From: Tardiphaga sp.
Lineage (GTDB): Bacteria > Pseudomonadota > Alphaproteobacteria > Rhizobiales > Xanthobacteraceae
DNA length: 14,833 nucleotides
Direction of reading: 5' to 3'
NCBI GenBank assembly: GCA_028290325.1
Contig: JAQGJY010000144.1
Span: 1-14,833 of the forward strand
A program made the translations under genes and the position numbers. The notes beneath the pieces are model-generated. The model was not told where the DNA came from, made no database searches, and saw only the letters and a list, made by a program, of their open reading frames with translations. Below, in pieces: positions 1 to 5,977 of this stretch (the first letter of the stretch is position 1; the number at the start of each line of letters is the position of its first letter).

Positions 1-1
1 C

Positions 2-271
2 GGCGGTCAGGTCGATATCACGTCGGGCAAGTATGTTTTCCAATGCACGGAAGCGTACAAGATCGAAAACGGCAAACTCGGCGCGCCCCTGAAAGGCGCG
101 ATGTTGATCGGCAATGGCCCGACCGACCTGCATCGCATCACCATGATCGGCAATGACCTCGCCCTCGATGATGGCATCGGCACCTGCGGCAAACATGGGC
201 AGGGCGTGCCGGTTGGCGTCGGCCAGCCGACGCTGCGAATGGAGCGCATCACCGTCGGCGGCACCGGCTAG
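2..271 (+). CDS. tldD: Metalloprotease TldD, C-terminal part (5' end outside window)
   Basis: Reading from base 2, 89 codons are open to a TAG stop. The protein is the end of TldD, which with TldE/PmbA forms a cytoplasmic zinc metalloprotease that trims unfolded or modified peptides. The visible part carries the typical TldD tail: a GKYVF strand, an EAYKIENGK segment, the GAMLIGNGP turn, IGNDLALDDGIGTCGK and a closing VGVGQPTLRMERITVGGTG. The cysteine at partial residue 62, in GTCGK, corresponds to the zinc-ligand cysteine known from E. coli TldD. The HExxxH motif lies upstream of the window and cannot be checked. There is no sign of disruption. The next gene on this strand starts 293 bp later behind its own regulatory site, so they are probably separate transcripts. 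Identity is near certain. Confidence 0.95.
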   Translation, partial: GGQVDITSGKYVFQCTEAYKIENGKLGAPLKGAMLIGNGPTDLHRITMIGNDLALDDGIGTCGKHGQGVPVGVGQPTLRMERITVGGTG

Positions 272-439
272 CAACGGGCCACCCGCGTCGCGGCGACGCC
301 AAGCCAAACCATCACGCCATAGCGATTGGAAGGCGGCGAAGGTCAGCGGCGACAGCCAATGCGACAACTCGTCACGCGAAGAGGCCGCACCACTTTCGAT
401 AGTTCGGTACTGACAAATAAGCAATCAATCCAGGCTTTT

Positions 440-455
440 TTAACTTACGATTAAC
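440..455. promoter_or_regulatory. CtrA-type binding box (TTAA-N7-TTAAC) upstream of the chemoreceptor
   Basis: Bases 440-443 read TTAA, seven bases follow, and 451-455 read TTAAC, a perfect match to the full CtrA consensus of alphaproteobacteria. The first half overlaps a possible -35 (TTAACT, 440-445), with a weak -10 (CATAAC, 464-469) 18 bases on. The box lies 110 bp before the chemoreceptor ATG. CtrA is known to control motility and chemotaxis genes in many alphaproteobacteria. Its action here is inferred from motif and position only. Confidence 0.6.
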
Positions 456-564
456 CCTGTGAGCATAACGCTAGCGTGTTGTTTCGCAGTCGTTGGGAGG
501 CTGTTTTCAAGAATTGACATTGGCAGTCCGCCCGACGGATTCGCCTCATCGCGAGAGTTCGCTC

Positions 565-2265
565 ATGTCGTGGCTTAATAATATCAAGATCTTTTACAAG
601 ATCTCGCTCATCGTCGCCTTGTTGGGCGCGGTCTGTATCGGCGCGACCGCCTTTTCGTCGCTTCGCATGCAAGCCATCGACACCTCCTATTCCGATCTTG
701 TGAATCGCGTCGATAAATCCGCGACCGCGGCCGCGCGCGCAGGCCGACGGGTCCAGGCCTATGTCGGATTGGGCTATCAGATTGCATTGGAAACCGTCGA
801 CGCAGAAAACAAGCGATTGTTCAGGCTCATTGACGACAATCGCACGGGCTATCAAACCGTGATGGCGCAGGTCTTACGGGAGCTTCCCGAGCATTCGACC
901 GAGATTCAAGGTGTCATCACGCTGTTCGAGAAGGTGTTCGCGAAGTGCGAGCCGGTGATGCGCTACGCCGCGAGCGTGACCTCGGCCGAGCAAGTGGCGA
1001 TCGCCACCCAGCGCCTCAAGAGCGAATGCGTCCCGGATTCTGACGTCGCTCTCGATGTCCACGGCAAGTTGGTTGACAGCCTGGTCGCGCACGCCGCGGA
1101 AATATCCAAGAACTTGAAGGAAAGCGTGCGCACGACCATCGTAACAGTTCTGATTGTTACGATCGCGGGCCTGATCGTCAGTCTGGCGTTGGCGATCTTT
1201 ATCGGGATCAAAGGACTGTCGCAGCCGATCGCCCGGTTGAAGGCTGTCATGGAGATGTTCGCCAACAACGACCTGAAATCCGACGTCCCCGGCACCAAGC
1301 GCCGTGACGAGCTGGGCGAGATGGCCCGCACCGTTGAGGTGTTCAAGACCAACGGCCTTGAAGTCGAACGCATGAAGCTCGAGCAACAAGCCGGCGAAGC
1401 CCGCAACGCGCAGCAGCGTAAAGCGGATATGATGAAGCTCGCCAACGATTTCGAAGGCGCGGTCGGCGAGATCATCCAAACGGTGTCGTCGGCGGCCGTC
1501 GAGCTCGAAGCATCGGCCAACTCGTTGACGACAACGGCGGCACGCACGGAAAAACTCTCGACCGTCGTGGCCGCGGCGGCCGAGGAAGCCTCGACCAATG
1601 TGCAGTCGGTGGCATCCGCGAGCGAGGAGATGTCGTCGTCGGTCAATGAGATCAGCCGGCAAGTGCAGGAATCCGCGCGGATCGCCGGCGAAGCCGTGGT
1701 GCAGGCGCAGACCACCAATGACCGCGTCAATGCATTGTCGGAGTCGGCGAAGAAAATCGGCGACGTCGTCAAGTTGATCTCGAGCATCGCGCAGCAGACC
1801 AACCTGCTCGCGCTCAACGCGACGATCGAGTCCGCGCGCGCCGGAGAAGCGGGTCGCGGCTTCGCCGTCGTGGCGGCGGAGGTCAAGGCGCTCGCCGAGC
1901 AGACATCGCGCGCCACCGACGAGATCGGTCAGCAAATCACCGCGATCCAGGTCGCGACAGAGGGATCGGTCGGAGCGATCAAGGAAATCGGCGTCACGAT
2001 CGGACGGATCTCGGAAATCTCGTCGATGATCGCCGCGGCGGTCGAGGAGCAGGGGGCGGCGACACAGGAAATCGCTCGCAACGTGCAACAGGCATCGCAA
2101 GGCACATCGGAAGTGGCGGCCAACATCTCCGACGTCCAGCAGGGCTCAAGCGATACGGGGTCCGCCTCGGCGCAGGTGCTGTCGTCGGCACAGTCGCTGT
2201 CAGTCGAAAGCAACCGTCTCAAGACCGAGGTCCAGACGTTTCTGTCCACAGTTCGCGCCGCCTGA
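565..2265 (+). CDS. Methyl-accepting chemotaxis protein (transmembrane chemoreceptor)
   Basis: This 566-residue inner-membrane chemoreceptor senses a ligand outside the membrane and controls CheA/CheW in the cytoplasm. The order is: TM1 at about residues 13-31, a mostly helical periplasmic sensor domain of about 155 residues (32-188), TM2 at about 191-214, a HAMP domain to about 267 (containing PIARLKAVME and RRDELGEMARTVEVFK), then the long signalling coiled coil. The hairpin tip is at about 405-440, with QQTNLLALNATIESARAGE and GRGFAVVAAEVKALAEQ, the CheA/CheW contact region. The C-terminus (FLSTVRAA) has no NWETF-like CheR tether. The start is set at ATG 565 because MSWLNNIKIFYK places a short basic N-terminus before TM1. 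A TTG at 493 would add 24 residues with no ribosome-binding site. The sensor has two cysteines (128, 155) and I do not recognise its family or ligand. A CtrA-type box lies upstream and a strong terminator hairpin follows. Confidence 0.95.
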   Translation: MSWLNNIKIFYKISLIVALLGAVCIGATAFSSLRMQAIDTSYSDLVNRVDKSATAAARAGRRVQAYVGLGYQIALETVDAENKRLFRLIDDNRTGYQTVMAQVLRELPEHSTEIQGVITLFEKVFAKCEPVMRYAASVTSAEQVAIATQRLKSECVPDSDVALDVHGKLVDSLVAHAAEISKNLKESVRTTIVTVLIVTIAGLIVSLALAIFIGIKGLSQPIARLKAVMEMFANNDLKSDVPGTKRRDELGEMARTVEVFKTNGLEVERMKLEQQAGEARNAQQRKADMMKLANDFEGAVGEIIQTVSSAAVELEASANSLTTTAARTEKLSTVVAAAAEEASTNVQSVASASEEMSSSVNEISRQVQESARIAGEAVVQAQTTNDRVNALSESAKKIGDVVKLISSIAQQTNLLALNATIESARAGEAGRGFAVVAAEVKALAEQTSRATDEIGQQITAIQVATEGSVGAIKEIGVTIGRISEISSMIAAAVEEQGAATQEIARNVQQASQGTSEVAANISDVQQGSSDTGSASAQVLSSAQSLSVESNRLKTEVQTFLSTVRAA

Positions 2266-2278
2266 CCGGGCCGGCAAG

Positions 2279-2299
2279 GCCTCAGAACAGGTCTGAGGC
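2279..2299. repeat. Short perfect hairpin after the chemoreceptor stop
   Basis: Arms GCCTCAGA (2279-2286) and TCTGAGGC (2292-2299) pair perfectly around a 5-base loop, 13 bases after the TGA. No T-run follows directly. It is probably part of the 3' end structure, with the larger hairpin at 2316-2371 doing the termination. Confidence 0.5.
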
Positions 2300-2315
2300 G
2301 CGGGCAACGATCCCG

Positions 2316-2377
2316 CATGATGGCCGGGCCAAGCGCGAAGCTCGTCTTCGCGCCGCTGACCGGCCATCATGATTTTT
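2316..2377 (+). terminator. Large hairpin with T-run: probable terminator of the chemoreceptor, REP-like
   Basis: CATGATGGCCGG (2316-2327) pairs perfectly with CCGGCCATCATG (2360-2371). Inside the loop, GCGCGAAG pairs with CTTCGCGC. The outer stem is followed by ATTTTT (2372-2377), so on the plus strand it has the form of a Rho-independent terminator. The minus-strand PAN gene ends at 2385, so the same stem also lies 3' of that gene and may act in both directions. The GGCCGG core resembles palindromes that recur between genes in Bradyrhizobium-like genomes (family knowledge). Confidence 0.7.
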
Positions 2378-2384
2378 ACGCCCG

Positions 2385-2969
2385 CTACCTGACCACGCCC
2401 GATATGAAGCCTGGTCGATGCAGCGGCGGCTTGATGTCTTTCTTCAAGAAGCAGCGCGCGTTGCGGCCGACATAGCCGGCGCGGGCAAAGGTCCAGGCGC
2501 GGCAGACCTGCTCGTCGGCGCAGGCCGCTTTGCAAGCTTCGTCGTCCTCGTCGTTCTTGATCTCGAAATTGCGATAATCTCCGCCATACCGATCGATCGA
2601 CGGTTCAATCGCTTCCTTGCGCGGCTCCAGCACGCCGGCACCGCGCACGCCGGTGACACAGCAGGTCGTCTGCTGGCGTTGCGGCACGTTGCTCTTCAAC
2701 CAGCACGCCGCGCCACTGATCGGATCGCGCGGATAGACGAAGCTCCATGATCGGCATCGCCGATCACGCTCGCACAGGATCGCGCATTCGGCGGGATCGC
2801 CGCTGCTCAGTTGCGCGCGCAGGTAGTCGCCGCCCGGCCGATCGAAATTGACCTGCGCCTGAACGGGCTGCGCGGCGAGGCCCGCGAGCGTCGCGAGAAC
2901 GCAGCCCGCGCCAAGCATACGGCGCAAATATCGACCCAAACCTTGGCCTGAGCAACGGCCAGTGATCAT
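2385..2969 (-). CDS. Secreted protein with two PAN/apple domains
   Basis: The 194-residue protein has a basic N-terminus (GRYLRR), a hydrophobic stretch and a VQA cleavage site near residues 36-38, so it is probably exported to the periplasm. The mature part is two copies of a PAN/apple-like domain, about residues 42-110 and 124-193. Each begins with a D-R-x-GGDY motif, then a C-x3-C helix, then C-R-x-W-T/S-F and a later cysteine in CWLKS or CFLKK. PAN domains bind proteins or carbohydrates. In rhizobia similar domains also sit on alpha-2-macroglobulin-like proteins. No catalytic domain is present, so a binding role is inferred. The ATG at 2969 keeps the positive n-region; an internal ATG at residue 18 would lose it. 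It lies 145 bp downstream of gshA on the same strand and could be co-transcribed, though no shared function is evident. Its partner is unknown. Confidence 0.85.
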   Translation of the reverse strand: MITGRCSGQGLGRYLRRMLGAGCVLATLAGLAAQPVQAQVNFDRPGGDYLRAQLSSGDPAECAILCERDRRCRSWSFVYPRDPISGAACWLKSNVPQRQQTTCCVTGVRGAGVLEPRKEAIEPSIDRYGGDYRNFEIKNDEDDEACKAACADEQVCRAWTFARAGYVGRNARCFLKKDIKPPLHRPGFISGVVR

Positions 2970-3114
2970 GCAATACGGCCTTTAGCGAGATGACGACGTC
3001 GCTGAACGCGCGACGCGGCATTCGGATGCGTGCTGGGCCATTTGATCGCCACCGACATGTACGCCAGATGAACGCGGCATGCCGGTCCGGTCACGCCTCA
3101 GTCAGCGCATGCGG

Positions 3115-4485
3115 CTAGAAACAATATTCCGTGTAGGCGGGATCGACACTGCCGCGCCACGGACCATTGAACTTGTCGAGCATCTGCTCGGCCGGCGTTT
3201 TGCCGCTGTCGAGAACCTGATCGAGCGGGTCGAGATAGCGCGATTCGTCGCGGCCGATATGATCGACCATGTTGCGACGACGCAGCCCGGCGTGAGCGAG
3301 CTTGAGACATTCTTTGGCGATCTCGAACAAATAGCGGTCGCCGATCCGTGCCTTGAAGCCCATGCGCGGCACGTCGTCGCGCAAGGCCTGACGCTCATGC
3401 GCGGTCCAGCGCTTGCAAATGTCCCAGGCCGCCTCGAGGCTCTGGTCGTCATAGAGCAGCCCAGTCCAGAATGCCGGATGCGACGGCAATTGGCCCCATG
3501 GCACGCCGTCCGAGCCGCGCATTTCGAGATAACGCTTCAGACGAACCTCGGGGAAAATCGTCGAGAGATGATTGGCCCAGTCCGACAATGTCGGACGCTC
3601 GCCGGCGATCATTGCGTTCTTGCCGTCGAAAAAATCGCGGAACGACGATCCGGCGACGTCGATGTAAGTGTCGCCCCGCTTGACGAAATACATCGGGACG
3701 TCGAGCGCGTAATCGACCCAGCGTTCGAACCCCATGCCGTCCTCGAACGCCCAGGGAATCATGCCGGCACGGGCATTGTCGGTGTCGCGCCAGATTTCCG
3801 AGCGAAACGACAGCAGGCCGTTCGGCTTGCCCTCGGTGAATGGCGAGTTCGCGAACAACGCCGTCGCCACCGGTTGCAGCGCGACGGAGACGCGCAGCTT
3901 CTTCACCATGTCGGCTTCCGACGAGAAGTCGAGATTGGTTTGCACCGTGCAGGTCCGGTACATCATGTCGAGGCCGTAGCGGCCGACTTTCGGCATGTAC
4001 TTCGTCATGATGCCGTAGCGGCCTTTCGGCATGACCGGGATCTGTTCACGCGACCATGACGGCGTCATGCCAAGGCCGAGAAAGCCGACGCCGAGCGGGG
4101 TCGCGATTTCGCGGACCTGCGCCAGATGCGCCATCAATTCGGACTGGGTCTGATGCACGGTCTCGACCGGCGCGCCGGAGAGCTCGAACTGCCCGCCCGG
4201 CTCCAGCGAAATCGCGCCACCGCCGGTCACGTCATAGAGCCCGATGATGTTGCCGTGCTCCATGATCGGCTCCCAGCCGAGCAATAGCTTCATGCCGTTG
4301 AGCAGCGCCTGGATTCCCCGAGGTCCCGCATAGGGCACGGGATGGTGGCCATCGAGCGTGAACGGCGTCTTCTCGTGCTCGGTGCCGATCCGGAATTCGG
4401 ACTTCGGCTTCACGCCGGCCTCGATCCACGCCACGAGTTCGTCGCGCGAATGCAGCGGCGTCATATCGATTTGGTCACGCGCCAT
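3115..4485 (-). CDS. gshA: Glutamate-cysteine ligase, plant/alphaproteobacterial type
   Basis: This ATP-dependent enzyme joins L-glutamate and L-cysteine to gamma-glutamylcysteine, the first and limiting step of glutathione synthesis, in the cytoplasm. The 456-residue length is normal for the plant/alphaproteobacterial GCS2 class. Diagnostic segments are FRIGTEHEKTPF (31-42), GGAISLEPGGQFELSGAPVE, the YRTCTVQTNLDF strand, the SFRSEIWRDTDNARAG segment and a C-terminus ending YTEYCF. The start MARDQIDMTPLHSRDELVAW agrees with relatives as I recall them. The ribosome-binding site is weak (GGACG nine bases before ATG). The marR gene ends 96 bp upstream on the same strand and a glutathione S-transferase lies beyond it. 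Glutathione synthesis and use are thus neighbours. I see no separate strong gshA promoter, so read-through from marR is possible. No damage is visible. Confidence 0.96.
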   Translation of the reverse strand: MARDQIDMTPLHSRDELVAWIEAGVKPKSEFRIGTEHEKTPFTLDGHHPVPYAGPRGIQALLNGMKLLLGWEPIMEHGNIIGLYDVTGGGAISLEPGGQFELSGAPVETVHQTQSELMAHLAQVREIATPLGVGFLGLGMTPSWSREQIPVMPKGRYGIMTKYMPKVGRYGLDMMYRTCTVQTNLDFSSEADMVKKLRVSVALQPVATALFANSPFTEGKPNGLLSFRSEIWRDTDNARAGMIPWAFEDGMGFERWVDYALDVPMYFVKRGDTYIDVAGSSFRDFFDGKNAMIAGERPTLSDWANHLSTIFPEVRLKRYLEMRGSDGVPWGQLPSHPAFWTGLLYDDQSLEAAWDICKRWTAHERQALRDDVPRMGFKARIGDRYLFEIAKECLKLAHAGLRRRNMVDHIGRDESRYLDPLDQVLDSGKTPAEQMLDKFNGPWRGSVDPAYTEYCF

Positions 4486-4581
4486 GAAACGTCCGGATCA
4501 AGAGCGCCGCAATGTCCTGCGCGCGGTGTCGGGGATAGCCGCGAACCGCGAGGTCCGCGCGCCAAATCGGAGGGAATTCTA

Positions 4582-5082
4582 TCATCGGGGCGCGACGGCG
4601 TCTCGGGGCGCCGGAGCGGGCGTGTTGTGGCATGCGCAGCCGAGACGGTCGAGGAGTTCGCAAAGCTTGACGGCGTCGGCATCGGACAATTTGGACCCGA
4701 CATGCTTTTCGATCGCGGCCGAATAAGAGAGCCACATCCGCTTTTGTAGATCACGTCCGGCCTCGGTGATCTCGACGAACTGGCCGCGCTTGTCGAGCGG
4801 ACATTCTTTTTTCGCGGCAAGGCCTTCCTCGACGAGGCGGTCGATCAGCCGCGACGTCGAATATTGCGGAATCAGCATCTGCCGTTCGAGTTCGACCGGC
4901 CGCAATTCGCCGGTCGGCGCGCGCGCCAGCTCCAGCAGCGCGTCGTACCAAGCCAGCGGCGGAAAGCCCGCCTTCTTCAGATCGTGCTCGACGGCGTCCA
5001 GCACCCGGCTTTGCAGCCGCGCCAGCCTGATCCAGGCTTCGGTCGCCTCGGTGGAAGGTTTACGCTTCATCGCGATGTCCAT
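4582..5082 (-). CDS. MarR-family transcriptional regulator
   Basis: This 166-residue winged-helix repressor-type protein should bind DNA as a dimer. Helices at about 12-55 and 126-150 would form the dimer interface. The recognition helix is at about 73-88 (QYSTSRLIDRLVEEG), followed by the wing (about 89-106) with the MarR signature LDKRGQFVEIT (Asp97, Arg99). Four cysteines (94 in the wing, 141, 149, 151) leave room for thiol-based sensing, which is an inference. The start at 5082 gives MDIAMKRKPS. An ATG four codons later (5070) is an equal candidate, because the best minus-strand promoter (-10 at 5097-5102) leaves only about 8 bases before 5082 but about 20 before 5070. It is divergent from a glutathione S-transferase across a 104-bp gap holding two identical-arm palindromes, the likely operators. 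gshA follows on the same strand. Family assignment is firm; its ligand is unknown. Confidence 0.93.
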   Translation of the reverse strand: MDIAMKRKPSTEATEAWIRLARLQSRVLDAVEHDLKKAGFPPLAWYDALLELARAPTGELRPVELERQMLIPQYSTSRLIDRLVEEGLAAKKECPLDKRGQFVEITEAGRDLQKRMWLSYSAAIEKHVGSKLSDADAVKLCELLDRLGCACHNTPAPAPRDAVAPR

Positions 5083-5096
5083 GACAGCCCGGACTG

Positions 5097-5124
5097 AATA
5101 TAGCTATAAATGCACCTGCATCAA
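5097..5124 (-). promoter_or_regulatory. Probable marR promoter
   Basis: On the minus strand, TTGATG (plus positions 5119-5124) and TATATT (5097-5102) form -35 and -10 elements with a 16-base spacer. The palindrome at 5110-5121 occupies the spacer and touches the -35, as expected for autorepression. Transcription would start near 5090, which argues for the shorter marR start at 5070. Confidence 0.5.
5110..5121. promoter_or_regulatory. Operator 1, ATGCA-CC-TGCAT, inside the marR promoter
   Basis: Perfect 5-base inverted arms (ATGCA/TGCAT) flank two bases. The site overlaps the marR -35/spacer. The same arms and spacing recur at 5138-5149, with centres 28 bp apart. Binding by the adjacent MarR protein is inferred from the repetition and the divergent arrangement. 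Confidence 0.6.
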
Positions 5125-5126
5125 TC

Positions 5127-5154
5127 TTGACATTTTCATGCATCTGCATTCAAT
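5127..5154 (+). promoter_or_regulatory. Probable gst promoter
   Basis: A perfect TTGACA -35 (5127-5132) is followed after 16 bases by TTCAAT (5149-5154), four of six matches to the -10 consensus. The start of transcription would be near 5161, leaving a leader of about 26 bases that contains GGAG (5176-5179) before the ATG at 5187. Operator 2 fills the spacer. Confidence 0.55.
5138..5149. promoter_or_regulatory. Operator 2, ATGCA-TC-TGCAT, inside the gst promoter
   Basis: This is the second copy of the 12-bp palindrome, with arms identical to the site at 5110-5121. It sits between the -35 and -10 of gst, where a bound repressor would block RNA polymerase. Confidence 0.6.
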
Positions 5155-5186
5155 TGCCCGCCTCGTTCACGAATTGGAGCTATCCG

Positions 5187-5807
5187 ATGAAATTATACTA
5201 CGCCCCCGGGGCCTGCTCGCTGTCGCCGCATATCGCCCTCAGCGAATCCGGCCTGCCTTTCGATCTGGTCAAGGTCGACCTCAAGGCTAAGACCACGGAA
5301 GCCGGCGACGATTTCACCAAGATCAATGCCAAGGGCTCGGTGCCGGCGCTCGGCCTCGACGATGGCGGCGTCCTGACCGAAGGCCCGGCGATCGTGCAGA
5401 TGATCGCCGACAAGGTCGGCGACGGCAAGCTCGCGCCCGCTAACGGGACGGCCGAGCGCTATCGCCTGCAGGAATGGCTGAACTTCATCTCGACCGATCT
5501 TCACAAGAGTTTCGGTCCGCTGTTTCAGCCGGCTTTGTCGGACGAGACCAAGCAGTTCTTCAAAGACCGCATTGGCAAGTATTTCGGCTACGCCGACAAG
5601 CAGCTGGCCGGCAAGGATTACCTGATGGGCGCGCAGTTCAGCGTCGCCGACGGCTACCTGTTCGTGATGCTGCTATGGGCCGAGCGAATGAAGATCGACA
5701 TTTCGTCGTTCGCCAATCTGACGGCCTATAAGGCCCGCGTCGGCGCGCGCCCGAAAGTGCAGGCCGCGCTGGTGAGCGAAGGCCTGATGAAGGCGGCGTC
5801 GGCGTAG
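5187..5807 (+). CDS. gstA: Glutathione S-transferase, beta class
   Basis: The 206-residue cytosolic enzyme has the bacterial beta-class layout: a thioredoxin-like N-terminal domain (about 1-80) and an all-helical C-terminal domain (about 88-200). MKLYYAPGACSLSPH carries the beta-class catalytic Cys10 with Ser11 and His15. The glutathione site shows SVPAL (Val52, Pro53) and TEGPAI (Glu65, Gly66), and His106 matches the second conserved beta-class active-site residue. It conjugates or reduces electrophiles using glutathione; the actual substrate cannot be read from sequence. The ATG at 5187 is fixed by GGAG (5176-5179) seven bases upstream and by the family N-terminus. It is transcribed divergently from a MarR regulator with gshA behind it. 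Paired palindromes in the shared promoter region suggest induction when the regulator releases DNA. The sequence is complete and undamaged. Confidence 0.95.
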   Translation: MKLYYAPGACSLSPHIALSESGLPFDLVKVDLKAKTTEAGDDFTKINAKGSVPALGLDDGGVLTEGPAIVQMIADKVGDGKLAPANGTAERYRLQEWLNFISTDLHKSFGPLFQPALSDETKQFFKDRIGKYFGYADKQLAGKDYLMGAQFSVADGYLFVMLLWAERMKIDISSFANLTAYKARVGARPKVQAALVSEGLMKAASA

Positions 5808-5828
5808 GTCTCGCTGCGAGGTTCTTCC

Positions 5829-5851
5829 CCCTCTACCCTTGTGGGAGAGGG
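5829..5851. repeat. Intergenic palindromic repeat, copy 1 (CCCTCT...AGAGGG)
   Basis: CCCTCTACCC (5829-5838) and GGGAGAGGG (5843-5851) pair with one bulged A around a TTGT loop, 21 bases after the gst stop. There is no T-run. It shares its arms with the hairpin at 5944-5966 and looks like the genome-wide CCCTCTCCC-type repeats of Bradyrhizobium-like bacteria. It may shape the gst mRNA 3' end. Confidence 0.6.
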
Positions 5852-5943
5852 CGGCGCGACCGAAGGCCGTCGGCTGAGGGGGTCATGCTCATCTTGCTCA
5901 AACGTGAGGGCAACCCGGCCCCTGTTCTCGCTTCGCAGAGTCA

Positions 5944-5966
5944 CCCTCTCCCGCAACGGGAGAGGG
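5944..5966. repeat. Intergenic palindromic repeat, copy 2, at the 3' end of the beta-oxidation gene
   Basis: CCCTCTCCCG (5944-5953) and CGGGAGAGGG (5957-5966) form a perfect 10-bp stem with a CAA loop, 11 bases beyond the stop of the convergent minus-strand gene (5978). No T-run follows on either strand, so it is better called a REP-type element or 3' stabiliser than a classic terminator. The two copies bracket about 90 bp that holds no gene I can support. Confidence 0.65.
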
Positions 5967-5977
5967 CCGAAAGCAGC

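Noticed and set aside
19..30. Lipobox in the PAN protein (LGAGC at residues 19-23)
   Set aside because: Leu is at -4 rather than -3 relative to Cys, and a standard VQA cleavage site follows; no lipoprotein call.
1..426. Minus-strand frame open from a TTG near 426 to the window edge, including the non-coding gap after tldD
   Set aside because: It runs fully antisense to tldD codons, has no ribosome-binding site and matches nothing I recognise; open antisense frames are common in GC-rich DNA. The part at 272-414 could be a gene remnant, but support is too thin.
874..2100. Long minus-strand open frame opposite the chemoreceptor (also 963-1916)
   Set aside because: Repetitive Arg/Asp/Leu composition, antisense to a clear chemoreceptor; a coding shadow.
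3079..4059. Plus-strand open frame of 326 codons opposite gshA
   Set aside because: Antisense to the well-recognised ligase, with no family-like sequence.
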